From an uncultured Actinomycetes bacterium (GTDB lineage Bacteria > Actinomycetota > Thermoleophilia > Miltoncostaeales > Miltoncostaeaceae): 64,000 nucleotides of DNA. The translations under genes and the position numbers were made by a program. Location: assembly GCA_903896045.1 (NCBI GenBank), contig CAITWD010000017.1, forward strand, positions 1 through 64,000. Direction: 5' to 3'. Shown piece by piece: positions 1 through 8,283 of the stretch (within the stretch, counting starts at the first letter, position 1; every line of letters starts with the position of its first letter). A model generated the notes under the pieces. The model had not been told where the DNA came from. It saw only the letters and a list, made by a program, of their open reading frames with translations, and did no database searches.

Positions 1-1
1 C

Positions 2-145
2 TTCATGGTGCCGCGCTACATCCGTTATGTCGACACCCTGCCCAAGACCCCCACTGAGCGTGTGCAAAAGGTGAAGCTGCGTGATGAAGGCATCACCCCT
101 GACACGTTTGACCGTGAGGCTGCGGGCATCGTGGTGAAGCGCTAA
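2..145 (+). CDS. Acyl-CoA ligase (AMP-forming), C-terminal end only
   Basis: The frame is open from the first complete codon to TAA at 143-145 and encodes about 47 residues of a C-terminal lobe. It contains the VPRYIRYVDTLPKTPTERVQK-type segment seen at the end of AMP-binding acyl-CoA synthetases of the crotonobetaine/carnitine-CoA ligase group, in which the PKTPTERVQK stretch carries the mobile lysine loop. Such enzymes activate a carboxylate with ATP and load it onto CoA in the cytoplasm. The substrate cannot be judged from the tail. The next gene follows after 28 bases on the same strand, so the two are probably co-transcribed. Confidence 0.7.
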   Translation, partial: FMVPRYIRYVDTLPKTPTERVQKVKLRDEGITPDTFDREAAGIVVKR

Positions 146-173
146 TCGCGACCAGCATTCCAAGGAGCATTCA

Positions 174-1529
174 ATGAGGACCGACGAAACCCCATTTAGC
201 GCAGGACAATCTGGATCGTTTGGCGCTCCGGATGGACTCGCTGACGCGCTGAGTTATCCGTACTTCCAGTCGATCTTTGATCGCAAGAGCCGTCGCGTCG
301 GCCTGGGAATGACGGTCGGCTCCAACGTGATCCCCTATGAAAGCCCCTACGAGCCGGTGCCATTAACCGAGCTCGAGGAGGCCTTGTTGGTCATGGCGGG
401 CGCCGGATTGAACGGTTTGGCGCTTGGTGACTTGGATCCGGTGCGGGGAATGTCCACGCTTGTACAGTGGACCAACCGCACCTGGCCGAGCGCCTGTTCA
501 AACCACGGCACCGAGTTGTTCTGGTCGAATGATGAGGGCCTGTGGTGGCTCAACATCTTTGGCATGGTGCCGGAGCCTGGCGAGATCTCCATGGTCTCGG
601 GTCTGACGATCGACCAACAGGCTGATTTCGTCGTCGACTTGTACCGGCGCGCACGGGTCAAGTTGCAAGACGGTCGTGCACAGCTGCCGACGACACTCCC
701 CGGGTTGTTTGACTTCAACCAGTGGAATGCCAACAAGCCGGGAACAACGCTGTTTGTTCCGGTGACCAACATCACGCTTGAGTACATCAATGTGCTCTTC
801 ATTTACTTGGCCCGGAGCTACGCCTTCTCGATCGTCGATGAGCAGAACGGCGGTCGTTCCGCAGGGCTGCAGCAGTGGATCGATTCCGGTCGCGTCGATC
901 CTTCACGCCGAATGGGCATGGTCGAGCTTGAGCAGCGGGTGCTCTCGATGCTGGTCGTTGAGCAGGCATTCACCTGTCAAAACATGAACCTTGCGTTGCA
1001 GGCCATGGGCCTTGGCGGATGGACATTCACCGGGTACCTGCCCAAGTTTGTGATGGGCGGCGGCGATGTGCCGGGTCTTGGTTTCCGGTTCGAGCAGGAC
1101 AAGCATGGCAATGGATTCGCTGTCGGTCGTGACGGCGTTGTCGAAGGCTTTACCCCGCCGTACTACAAGGATATGCACGAGGCAGTTGACGCGTTCATGG
1201 ATCTCAAGTGGTCGGTCATGGAGCCCGAGGTCGCAAAGCCGTACAAGGATTCCGAGAGCTTCGTCGAGGCAATCCCGCGTCCGCACGACGAGACCGTCGA
1301 GATGGTCAAGGCGTACTGCCAGTACGTGTGGGACACGTATGGCCGTTTCCCGGCATACATTGACCCGATGTACCAGCGCCTGACATGCCAGGCGCAGCAC
1401 TTGGACCCTGACTTTTACGCGCAGTACTTCCCGGACGGGTCGATTACTAACCAGCACGAGCAGCACTTCTCGCGTTGGCATCCCGAGATCTGCGACGCAC
1501 ACGGTCGCCCGCCTCGTAAGTCGGCGTAA
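174..1529 (+). CDS. Uncharacterised 451-residue protein, weakly nitroreductase-like
   Basis: I do not recognise this family with confidence. The ATG at 174 follows an AAGGAG-type ribosome site (161-166). Two stretches resemble flavin nitroreductase/SagB-type folds: an N-terminal RKSRRVGLGM followed by a PLTELEEALL segment near residues 37-72, and a QNMNLALQAMGLGGW segment around residue 270, like the helix that packs on FMN. The C-terminal 100 residues are rich in aromatic, His and Cys residues and match nothing I know. No signal peptide or membrane segment is evident. It sits 28 bases after an acyl-CoA ligase and ends at a strong hairpin, so the ligase and this protein probably form a transcription unit. 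An oxidoreductase acting on the ligase product is only a guess. Confidence 0.6.
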   Translation: MRTDETPFSAGQSGSFGAPDGLADALSYPYFQSIFDRKSRRVGLGMTVGSNVIPYESPYEPVPLTELEEALLVMAGAGLNGLALGDLDPVRGMSTLVQWTNRTWPSACSNHGTELFWSNDEGLWWLNIFGMVPEPGEISMVSGLTIDQQADFVVDLYRRARVKLQDGRAQLPTTLPGLFDFNQWNANKPGTTLFVPVTNITLEYINVLFIYLARSYAFSIVDEQNGGRSAGLQQWIDSGRVDPSRRMGMVELEQRVLSMLVVEQAFTCQNMNLALQAMGLGGWTFTGYLPKFVMGGGDVPGLGFRFEQDKHGNGFAVGRDGVVEGFTPPYYKDMHEAVDAFMDLKWSVMEPEVAKPYKDSESFVEAIPRPHDETVEMVKAYCQYVWDTYGRFPAYIDPMYQRLTCQAQHLDPDFYAQYFPDGSITNQHEQHFSRWHPEICDAHGRPPRKSA

Positions 1530-1539
1530 GCGCGGTATC

Positions 1540-1567
1540 CATCGGCCCGGGAACTCCCGGGCCGATG
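1540..1567 (+). terminator. Perfect 12-bp hairpin after the 451-residue gene
   Basis: CATCGGCCCGGG at 1540-1551 and CCCGGGCCGATG at 1556-1567 pair perfectly around an AACT loop, 10 bases after the stop codon. The tail is TGTTTCTG, so the U-tract is poor. Position and stability still make it the likely end of the ligase/451-residue transcript. Confidence 0.65.
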
Positions 1568-1587
1568 TGTTTCTGGGAGTGTTGTGT

Positions 1588-1611
1588 GTATCGCGCATTC
1601 TGGCGCGATAC
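1588..1611. promoter_or_regulatory. Inverted repeat upstream of lutABC (possible operator)
   Basis: GTATCGCGC at 1588-1596 and GCGCGATAC at 1603-1611 form a perfect 9-bp dyad with a 6-base spacer. It lies 44-67 bases before the lutA start and after the previous terminator, a suitable place for a repressor such as a LutR/FadR-like protein. No regulator gene is adjacent, so the role is inferred from position and symmetry. Confidence 0.4.
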
Positions 1612-1654
1612 GCTCTCCGTGTGGATTCGCGCCGGCGGACACCGTTGAAGGAGT

Positions 1655-2398
1655 TTGTCCCTGAGTGAGTCGGTAACACTGTTTGCCACGTGCATTGGCG
1701 ATCTCGTCACCCCCGAGACCGTCGAGGATGCCGAACGCGCGCTGCAGGTCTGCGGATGCAACCCCACCCCCGCGACTGGGACCACCTGTTGCGGCCAGCC
1801 CGCCTTTAATGCGGGCTTCCATCGCCAGGCGCGTGCTGTTGCGCGTGTCACTGCGCGCGCGCTCTCAAAGACCCGTGGACCAATCGTTGTCCCCGCTGGC
1901 TCATGCGCGGCGATGATGTACCGCCATTGGCCAGAGCTCTTTGCGGGTGATCGCGATGAACAGCTCGTACGCGCAGTTGCACGTCGCGTGGTTGAATTCA
2001 CCGCGGTATTGGCGGCGCACTGCGACGAGCTCCGTGCAGCGAATCTGCATTTGTCACGACGCGTGGGATACCACGATTCCTGTCATATGTTGCGTGAACT
2101 TGGCCTTTCGGCAGAGCCTCGCGCCGTGCTTGGGTGCATCGACGGGCTTGAACTGGTGCCGCTTTCGAGTGCCGAGAGATGTTGCGGATTTGGCGGCACC
2201 TTTGCGGTGCGGTATCCAGAGGTGTCGGTCGCGATGGCCGATAGCAAGCTTGACGATGTTGTTGCCGAAGGCATTGACATGTTGGTGTCTGCCGATTCGG
2301 GTTGCATCATGCAATTGGGGAGTCGTGCCGCGCGCGCCTACGCGGGCCTTCGCGTCGTACATATCGCCACAGTGCTCCGCGAGGCGGGCTTGAGATGA
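1655..2398 (+). CDS. lutA: LutA-type (Fe-S)-binding subunit of the lactate utilisation complex
   Basis: This is a 247-residue protein of the LutA/YkgE family, a subunit of the LutABC iron-sulfur complex that oxidises L-lactate to pyruvate. It has the two characteristic Cys-rich (CCG) domains: CGCNP...TCCGQP near residues 31-46, and CHMLRELG followed by CCGFGG in the C-terminal half. The start is unusual. A GAAGGAG ribosome site at 1647-1653 lies only one base before the TTG at 1655, whereas a CTG at 1661 in the same frame has ideal spacing, so translation may begin at CTG 1661. Family alignments also begin near that residue. The gene overlaps lutB by ATGA (2395-2398), indicating coupled translation. 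Confidence 0.88.
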   Translation: MSLSESVTLFATCIGDLVTPETVEDAERALQVCGCNPTPATGTTCCGQPAFNAGFHRQARAVARVTARALSKTRGPIVVPAGSCAAMMYRHWPELFAGDRDEQLVRAVARRVVEFTAVLAAHCDELRAANLHLSRRVGYHDSCHMLRELGLSAEPRAVLGCIDGLELVPLSSAERCCGFGGTFAVRYPEVSVAMADSKLDDVVAEGIDMLVSADSGCIMQLGSRAARAYAGLRVVHIATVLREAGLR

Positions 2399-3795
2399 CG
2401 CATGACCCGCTGACTGAGACCACCTTTGCCGAACGCGCGCGCGAACAACTTGCCAAACCCTTTTTGCGGACTGCGGTTCCCCGTGCGACAGATCATGCCG
2501 CCAATGATCTGCGTGCCAGATTCGCCGACCATGATTATGAGGGCCTACGCGCGCGCGGCGCGGACATCCGATCCGCCACGATTGCCGATCTCCAGACACA
2601 CCTCGATCGACTCGTCGCCGCCTTTGCCGCGAATGGGGTGCAGGTCCATATGGCCGCCGACGCTGCCCAGGCGCGTGCACATATCCGCCGGATTTGCCGT
2701 GATGCGGGCGCACGTCGGGTGGTGAAGGTCAAATCGATGGCCACTGAGGAAATAGAGCTCAACCCGGCACTTATCGCAGATGGCTTGACGGTCACCGAAA
2801 CCGATCTTGGCGAATATGTGGTGCAGCTCGATAACGATCGCCCGTCACACATCATTGCCCCCATCATTCATAAGACCCGCGAGGAAGTGCGCCAAAGCCT
2901 GTCGCGTGTCGCCGGACGAGAACTGCCCGATGACGCCTCGGAGTTGACAGGGTTTGCGCGCGAGACCCTGCGTGATGCCTTTATGGATGCAGATGTTGGT
3001 ATCAGCGGGGCAAATTTCGGGGTCGCGGAGTCGGGCACGGTGGTGCTGGTGACCAACGAGGGCAATGGCAGGATGTCGACCTCGATGCCGCGCGTGCATA
3101 TCTCGTTGATGGGGATCGAGCGGGTCTTGCCCCGTTTGGATGACCTTGCGGTGATGCTGCCGCTGCTCACAGGGGCGGGTACAGGGCAGCTGATTACCAC
3201 CTACGTCACCATGATCTCCGGACCCCGTGGCACCAACGAGCCCGATGGGCCAGAGCAGATGCATGTGGTGTTACTCGACAATGGGCGACGGGCGTTGCTC
3301 GGAACCGAGTACCAGGATGTGCTCCACTGCATTCGCTGCGGCGCATGCCAGAACGTCTGCCCGGTGTATCGCCAAGTCGGCGGACATGCCTACGGCTGGG
3401 TCTACGGTGGCCCGATCGGCGCGGTACTCACCCCGTTGTTTCGGGGCCAGCAGGATGGCGGCGAGCTGCCCCAGGCCAGCTCACTGTGCGGCGCATGTGA
3501 CGACATCTGCCCAGTGAAGATTCCCTTGCACGATTTGTTGTTGCGGCTGCGCCGCCAGCGCGTGGATGAGGGCGCGGCACCATTCAAGGAGCGTCTCGTT
3601 GCATCGGTGTGGGCCTGGGCGTGGTCGTCGGCGTGGCGCTATCGAATTGTGTCTGGAGTCGCGAGTCGACTGATGCAGATCGGGTGGGTGAGTCGTGTGC
3701 TTGCTCGTCGCGGGCCACTTGCTGGGTGGGCACTCGGACGATCGGTCCCAATGCCTGCACGACGCCCATTTCACAGACGCCGGTCCGATGACTGA
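2395..3795 (+). CDS. lutB: LutB-type iron-sulfur protein of the lactate utilisation complex
   Basis: This encodes 466 residues from the ATG at 2395, which overlaps the lutA stop. The frame remains open upstream, but an earlier start would be buried in lutA. The N-terminal part is the DUF162/LUD domain (KVKSMATEEIELN near residue 115). The C-terminal part has two ferredoxin-like clusters, CIRCGACQNVCP near residue 312 and CGACDDICP near residue 365, each able to ligate a 4Fe-4S centre. In Bacillus subtilis the LutABC complex lets cells grow on L-lactate and feeds electrons to the respiratory chain. The last 70 residues are rich in Arg, Trp and Ala. The gene overlaps lutC by 8 bases. Confidence 0.92.
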   Translation: MTHDPLTETTFAERAREQLAKPFLRTAVPRATDHAANDLRARFADHDYEGLRARGADIRSATIADLQTHLDRLVAAFAANGVQVHMAADAAQARAHIRRICRDAGARRVVKVKSMATEEIELNPALIADGLTVTETDLGEYVVQLDNDRPSHIIAPIIHKTREEVRQSLSRVAGRELPDDASELTGFARETLRDAFMDADVGISGANFGVAESGTVVLVTNEGNGRMSTSMPRVHISLMGIERVLPRLDDLAVMLPLLTGAGTGQLITTYVTMISGPRGTNEPDGPEQMHVVLLDNGRRALLGTEYQDVLHCIRCGACQNVCPVYRQVGGHAYGWVYGGPIGAVLTPLFRGQQDGGELPQASSLCGACDDICPVKIPLHDLLLRLRRQRVDEGAAPFKERLVASVWAWAWSSAWRYRIVSGVASRLMQIGWVSRVLARRGPLAGWALGRSVPMPARRPFHRRRSDD

Positions 3796-4393
3796 ACCTG
3801 CCGAATTGTGGCGCGCTGCGCCGACCGAATTGCGCCCGGATGAGGATCCGTATGCGCGCTTTTTGGAGGAGGTGGCTAAGGTCAGCGGGACGAGTGCGCG
3901 ATGTACGTCAGCAGAATTGGTCGAGGAAATATTGGGCCAGATCAGCTATCCGCCGACGCAGCAGATCGCGCTGACGGCAGATCTCGGTGATGCGCGTCCG
4001 GTGATTGGACGCGCCCTCATCGACGCCGGCCACGATGTCTATGACTATGAGCGGATTGCCGATGATCGCGAAACAGTGCGTCATCTTGATGTCACCGTGA
4101 CCGGATGCCTTGCCGCGGTCGCAGCAACGGGATCGATTGTCACCGGCGGGAGCGCAGGACGGGGTGGGGCACTTGTCGCCCCGACACACATCTGTGTGGT
4201 CGAGGCCCGTCGGGTGGTCGCAGGACTCGCCGATTTGATGCGTCTGGCGCCACGTCTTGGCGCGGGATCAATGATTGCGCTGCAGTCGGGTCCCAGCCGG
4301 ACTGCCGACATCGAAAAGACGCTGATCATTGGTGTCCATGGCCCCAAACGGGTGCATGTCGTCTTGCTTGATGGGGTCGTGACCACCCCGTAG
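3788..4393 (+). CDS. lutC: LutC-type LUD-domain protein of the lactate utilisation complex
   Basis: This is a 201-residue LUD-domain (DUF162) protein and the third subunit of LutABC. The ATG at 3788 lies inside the 3' end of lutB, giving tight coupling; the frame is open further upstream but only within lutB. Family signatures visible are VTGCLAAVAATGSIV near residues 105-119 and the C-terminal EKTLIIGVHGPKRVHVVLLD segment. There are no Cys clusters, as expected for LutC. The operon order lutA-lutB-lutC matches B. subtilis. No lactate permease or GntR-family regulator lies next to it, so uptake and control must be encoded elsewhere. Confidence 0.9.
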   Translation: MTEPAELWRAAPTELRPDEDPYARFLEEVAKVSGTSARCTSAELVEEILGQISYPPTQQIALTADLGDARPVIGRALIDAGHDVYDYERIADDRETVRHLDVTVTGCLAAVAATGSIVTGGSAGRGGALVAPTHICVVEARRVVAGLADLMRLAPRLGAGSMIALQSGPSRTADIEKTLIIGVHGPKRVHVVLLDGVVTTP

Positions 4394-4490
4394 TCCGACG
4401 CGCAGCAACTGCGTCTCGATCACATAACGTCGGTGTAGAGCGGATTCTCGCGAGGGCGCGTGTCCTTGTGGGGGGGCGTTCGCAACCAGA

Positions 4491-4559
4491 ATTAAATCTT
4501 AGTTAAGAAGACTCAAGTCTGTACCGACACGACTTGACAACACTCGACTAAGATTTAAT
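4491..4559. promoter_or_regulatory. 69-bp two-fold symmetric operator before dnaK (HAIR-like)
   Basis: Everything is symmetric about base 4525. The outer arms ATTAAATCTTAGT (4491-4503) and ACTAAGATTTAAT (4547-4559) pair perfectly. The inner arms TCAAGTC (4513-4519) and GACTTGA (4531-4537) also pair perfectly. Read as two sites, each side has CTTAGTY-N6-NSTCAAG (4498-4517 and, reversed, 4533-4552), close to the actinobacterial HspR element CTTGAGT-N7-ACTCAAG but with a 6-base spacer and a changed outer half. hspR lies in the operon, so autoregulation by HspR is the natural inference. Confidence 0.75.
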
Positions 4560-4561
4560 AT
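4534..4561 (+). promoter_or_regulatory. Vegetative promoter of the dnaK operon
   Basis: A perfect TTGACA -35 (4534-4539) is followed after 16 bases by TAATAT (4556-4561). The -35 lies inside the right half of the symmetric operator and the -10 inside its outer arm, so a bound repressor would exclude RNA polymerase. Predicted initiation is near 4568. Confidence 0.7.
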
Positions 4562-4587
4562 CAGGACAGCAAGAATATCTGCATCGA

Positions 4588-4608
4588 CGAACCGGACCCT
4601 CCGGTTCG
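4588..4608 (+). promoter_or_regulatory. Hairpin in the dnaK 5' leader
   Basis: CGAACCGGA (4588-4596) and TCCGGTTCG (4600-4608) form a perfect 9-bp stem with a CCC loop, starting about 20 bases after the predicted transcript start and ending 4 bases before the GAGGAGG ribosome site (4612-4618). There is no U-tract, so it is not a terminator. It may stabilise the mRNA 5' end or modulate ribosome access. Confidence 0.55.
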
Positions 4609-4629
4609 CATGAGGAGGCGACACAGCAC

Positions 4630-6528
4630 ATGGGAAAGACGATCGGCATTGACCTGGGAACGACCAACTCCTGCATCGCGGTATTGACGGGTGGTGAGCC
4701 AGAAGTCATTCCGAATTCCGAAGGTGGCCGCACGACCCCATCGGTCGTCGGTTTTTCCAAGAATGGTGAGCGACTGGTTGGAACTGTGGCCCGTCGACAA
4801 GCCGTCACCAACCCCGAAAACACCGTCTTCAGCGTGAAGCGATTTATGGGGCGCAAGTTCGGAGAGGTTTCCGATGAGATGACGATGGTGCCCTACAACG
4901 TCGTGCAGGGGCCCAATGGCGATGCGCGCATTTCCGCAGATGACAAGGAATTCGCTCCGCCGGAGATCAGCGCAATGATCCTGCAAAAGCTCAAGGCCGA
5001 TGCAGAGGCGTACCTCGGTGAAGAGGTGACCGATGCGGTGATTACCGTGCCCGCCTACTTCAACGACGCGCAGCGTCAGGCCACCAAGGATGCAGGCAAG
5101 ATTGCCGGCCTTGAGGTCAAGCGCATCATCAACGAGCCAACCGCCGCCGCCCTTGCGTATGGGCTCGATAAGCAAAACGATGAAATCGTCTTGGTCTTCG
5201 ACCTCGGTGGTGGCACCTTCGACGTCTCGGTGCTCGAGATGGGCGATGGCGTCTTTGAGGTGAAGGCAACCAAGGGTGATAACCACCTTGGTGGCGATGA
5301 CTTCGATAAGGCAATCGTCGACTGGATGGTCGCGGAATTTAAGCGTGACCAGGCAATCGATTTGAGTGTTGACAAGATGGCGCTTCAGCGGCTCTATGAG
5401 GCAGCAGAAAAAGCCAAGATTGAGCTGTCGACGACGACCTCGACGCAGATCAATCTGCCATTTGTGACCGCCGATCAAAGCGGACCGAAGCACTTGGATC
5501 TGCAGCTGACCCGCGCCAAGCTTGAGGACCTTGCACGTCCGCTCTTGGAGCGGCTGACCCAACCAACCCGACAAGCCCTTGAGGAATCGGGTGTCGCAAG
5601 CAAGATCGATCACGTGGTCTTGGTCGGCGGTATGAGTCGGATGCCTGCGGTACAGGAGCGCGTGCGCGAAATCACCGGCAAAGAGCCAAACAAGGGCGTG
5701 AACCCGGATGAGGTGGTCGCAGTCGGTGCCGCAATCCAGGCCGGTGTGTTGGCGGGCGAGGTCAAAGATGTGCTGCTGCTCGATGTGACCCCTCTGTCGC
5801 TCGGTATTGAGACCAAGGGTGGTGTGTTTACCAAGCTCATCGAGCGCAACACCACCATCCCTACGCGCAAGAGCGAAGTCTTTTCAACCGCCGATGACAA
5901 TCAGAATCAGGTGGAAATTCACGTGCTGCAGGGCGAGCGCGAGATGGCGTCCTACAACCGCACCCTGGGCAAGTTCAACTTGGTGGGAATTCCCTCTGCG
6001 CCACGTGGAGTACCGCAAGTTGAGGTGACCTTCGACATCGATGCAAACGGCATCGTGAATGTGTCGGCGAAGGACCTTGGCACCAACAATGAGCAAAAGA
6101 TTGAGATTCGCGCATCATCAGGGCTCGGTGACGACGAGATCCAGCAGATGGTGCAGGATGCCGAATCACACGCCGAGGACGATCGACGTCTGCGCCAACT
6201 CGCCGATGCCCGCAACCAGGCAGAGGCGCGTGTGCACGAGGCCGAGCGTCAAGTCAAAGACAATGGTGACAAGGTTGACGAGGCCCTGCGGGGTGAGCTC
6301 ACCACGGCAATTGAATCGGCAAAGAGTGCGGCCGAGGGCGAGGATGTTGCACAAATTGAGTCTGCAACCCAAGCCTTGACCGACGCTCTGCACAAGATGT
6401 CAGAAGAGATTTACCGTCACGCGAGCGCCCAACAAGAAGCAGAAGCTGCGGGTGGCGCTGGCCAAGCCGAGACGGTGGAGGACGCCGAGTACGAGATCGT
6501 TGATGACGACGCGACCACCACTGCGTGA
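4630..6528 (+). CDS. dnaK: Chaperone DnaK (Hsp70)
   Basis: This is a 632-residue cytoplasmic ATP-dependent chaperone, close to the usual family length. The N-terminal actin-like ATPase shows IDLGTTNSC (residues 5-13), the [13 protein letters not shown] phosphate-binding segment near residue 195 and [13 protein letters not shown] near residue 330. The substrate-binding domain follows ([11 protein letters not shown] near residue 388), then a helical lid and an acidic tail ending in [16 protein letters not shown] site precedes the ATG by 11 bases. It is first in a five-gene operon with grpE, dnaJ, hspR and clpB, the standard actinobacterial heat-shock arrangement, and is probably repressed by HspR through the symmetric operator upstream. 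Confidence 0.98.
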   Translation: MGKTIGIDLGTTNSCIAVLTGGEPEVIPNSEGGRTTPSVVGFSKNGERLVGTVARRQAVTNPENTVFSVKRFMGRKFGEVSDEMTMVPYNVVQGPNGDARISADDKEFAPPEISAMILQKLKADAEAYLGEEVTDAVITVPAYFNDAQRQATKDAGKIAGLEVKRIINEPTAAALAYGLDKQNDEIVLVFDLGGGTFDVSVLEMGDGVFEVKATKGDNHLGGDDFDKAIVDWMVAEFKRDQAIDLSVDKMALQRLYEAAEKAKIELSTTTSTQINLPFVTADQSGPKHLDLQLTRAKLEDLARPLLERLTQPTRQALEESGVASKIDHVVLVGGMSRMPAVQERVREITGKEPNKGVNPDEVVAVGAAIQAGVLAGEVKDVLLLDVTPLSLGIETKGGVFTKLIERNTTIPTRKSEVFSTADDNQNQVEIHVLQGEREMASYNRTLGKFNLVGIPSAPRGVPQVEVTFDIDANGIVNVSAKDLGTNNEQKIEIRASSGLGDDEIQQMVQDAESHAEDDRRLRQLADARNQAEARVHEAERQVKDNGDKVDEALRGELTTAIESAKSAAEGEDVAQIESATQALTDALHKMSEEIYRHASAQQEAEAAGGAGQAETVEDAEYEIVDDDATTTA

Positions 6529-6582
6529 GGTGCGGTTCATGACGAGAATGACACCAACGCGCGCGAGGACTGAGGGTGCCGC

Positions 6583-7197
6583 GTGAGCATCTCTGACGAA
6601 CACGAGCCTCCAATGGATGAATCGGCGATGGGGGCGGGCGAGACGCCCGTCCCATGGCCGCCTGAGGAGTCATTATCTGCTCATGAGTTAGAGCTCGATG
6701 CGGAGTTGTTGCCAACCCATGACCAGATGGAGTCATTGCGGCGTGAGCGGGATGAATATCTCGATCAGTTGCAGCGCATGACCGCGGAATTTGCCAATTT
6801 TCGCCGACGTATGGAGCGCGATCGCGCAGCAATGTCGAGTGCTGCAGCGCGCAATGTGATCCTGCAGGTCCTGCCCGTGCTTGACAATCTCGAGCGCGGA
6901 GTGGATGCCCTGCGCCAGCAGGCGTCACCGTTGGCCGAAGGGGTCGAGATGGTGCGCGTGCAACTCGCCCAGGTGTTGACGGCAAACGGGGTGCAAGAAG
7001 TCGATGCACATGGTCAGCTGCTTGATCCCAATGTGCATGATGCGATTGCATCTGAACCGACGGATGCACACCCCGAAGGGGTGATCGTGACGGTGGTTGA
7101 GAAGGGTTACCGGACCGAACAGGGTGTGCTGCGCGCAGCAAAGGTGGTTGTGGCCAGCGCCCCGATCGCACCAGAATCTGGTTCGGCGGGGGCCTAG
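6583..7197 (+). CDS. grpE: Nucleotide exchange factor GrpE
   Basis: This is a 204-residue GrpE, the ADP/ATP exchange factor of DnaK. The acidic, low-complexity first 45 residues are followed by the long coiled-coil dimerisation helix (RRERDEYLDQLQRMTAEFANFRRR begins near residue 51, which includes the family signature FANFRRRMER). The C-terminal beta domain ends with the DPNVHDAI and KGYRTEQGVLRAAKVVV segments. The start is GTG at 6583, 54 bases after dnaK. No good Shine-Dalgarno sequence is visible, so coupling to dnaK or weak initiation is possible. It sits between dnaK and dnaJ as in other actinobacteria. Confidence 0.96.
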   Translation: MSISDEHEPPMDESAMGAGETPVPWPPEESLSAHELELDAELLPTHDQMESLRRERDEYLDQLQRMTAEFANFRRRMERDRAAMSSAAARNVILQVLPVLDNLERGVDALRQQASPLAEGVEMVRVQLAQVLTANGVQEVDAHGQLLDPNVHDAIASEPTDAHPEGVIVTVVEKGYRTEQGVLRAAKVVVASAPIAPESGSAGA

Positions 7198-7203
7198 ATC
7201 GCC

Positions 7204-8283
7204 ATGCCAGGAGATGACCTCTACGCAATTTTGGGTGTGGCAAAAACCGCCAGCGATGACGAGATAAAAAAGGCGTATCGCAAACTGGCGCGTCAATACC
7301 ACCCAGATGCGAACCAGGGTAATCCGGGCGCTGAGGATCGGTTTAAAGAGATCTCCCATGCCCACGACGTCTTGTCGGATCCCGCGAAGCGTCGTGAGTA
7401 TGACGCTGCGCGTGCTTTCGGCGGGCGTATGCCTCCCGGCGGTGGCTCGGGGGGCGCGGGATTTGGAGATTTCAGTGACATCTTTAGTGACATGTTCCGG
7501 CGTGGGGGGCCATCTCGAGGCGCCCCCCAACAGGCGCCACCACGTGGCGCGGATGTCGAGGTCGAAGTGACGCTTTCATTTGATCAAGCAATGCAGGGTG
7601 CCCAGATTGTGGTGACCGCAGATATCAATGAGAGCTGTGCAACCTGCCAAGGATCGGGTGCCCGACCGGGGACCAGTCCACAACTGTGTCCGGATTGCCG
7701 CGGCCGAGGGGTCTCCGGACGCGATCTTGGTGGGTTCTCACTGGGGCAGCCGTGTCATCGGTGCGCAGGCAACGGCACCGTCATCGAGGACCCGTGTGCG
7801 ACATGCCATGGAAGTGGCACCACCAGCGCGCGCAAGCGATACCCCGTCAAGATCCCACCGGGTGTCAAGGATGGAACCCGTGTCCGTCAAGCAGGGAAGG
7901 GCCAGGCGGGGCTGCGCGGTGGGAAGTCGGGTGATCTGATTGTGATCACGCGCGTGACACCGAGTCGCATTTTTGTGCGCAATGGCGATGACCTTGCCCT
8001 TGATGTCCCGGTAACGATTGCTGAGGCCGCGCTTGGGGCACAGATCGAGATCCCGACGATTGATGGGCGGGTCAAACTCACCGTCCCGGCGGGATCACAA
8101 GATGGACGCGCGCTCCGCGTCCCCGGTCAGGGTGCGCCAAAACTCAAAAATGCTGGCCGCGGTGATCTGATCGCCAAGGTGCGCGTACGGGTGCCTGACC
8201 ACCTGAGCGATCCTCAGCGCGAATTGTTGGAGCAGTACGTGGCATTGGCCCCCGATGATCCTCGTGCAGGGCTGTTTTCATGA
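7204..8283 (+). CDS. dnaJ: Chaperone DnaJ (Hsp40)
   Basis: This is a 359-residue class I DnaJ. The J domain carries HPD at residues 33-35, which stimulates DnaK ATPase. It is followed by a Gly-rich linker (GGGSGGAGFGDF), four zinc-binding repeats (CATCQGSG, CPDCRGRG, CHRCAGNG, CATCHGSG) around residues 145-205 and the C-terminal client-binding domains. All eight zinc ligands are present. The start ATG at 7204 is 6 bases after grpE. The last codons overlap hspR by ATGA. Only one full-length DnaJ is in the window; a separate J-domain protein with a different architecture lies at 26299. Confidence 0.97.
   Translation: MPGDDLYAILGVAKTASDDEIKKAYRKLARQYHPDANQGNPGAEDRFKEISHAHDVLSDPAKRREYDAARAFGGRMPPGGGSGGAGFGDFSDIFSDMFRRGGPSRGAPQQAPPRGADVEVEVTLSFDQAMQGAQIVVTADINESCATCQGSGARPGTSPQLCPDCRGRGVSGRDLGGFSLGQPCHRCAGNGTVIEDPCATCHGSGTTSARKRYPVKIPPGVKDGTRVRQAGKGQAGLRGGKSGDLIVITRVTPSRIFVRNGDDLALDVPVTIAEAALGAQIEIPTIDGRVKLTVPAGSQDGRALRVPGQGAPKLKNAGRGDLIAKVRVRVPDHLSDPQRELLEQYVALAPDDPRAGLFS

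Noticed and set aside
4561-5613. 350-codon open frame antisense to dnaK
   Set aside because: Antisense frames are typical in dnaK because of its codon pattern. It covers the promoter leader and conserved ATPase domain, has no ribosome site, and no recognisable family.
6299-7243. 314-codon frame antisense to dnaK/grpE
   Set aside because: Pro/Arg/Ser-rich composition and coverage of two conserved genes mark it as a shadow frame.
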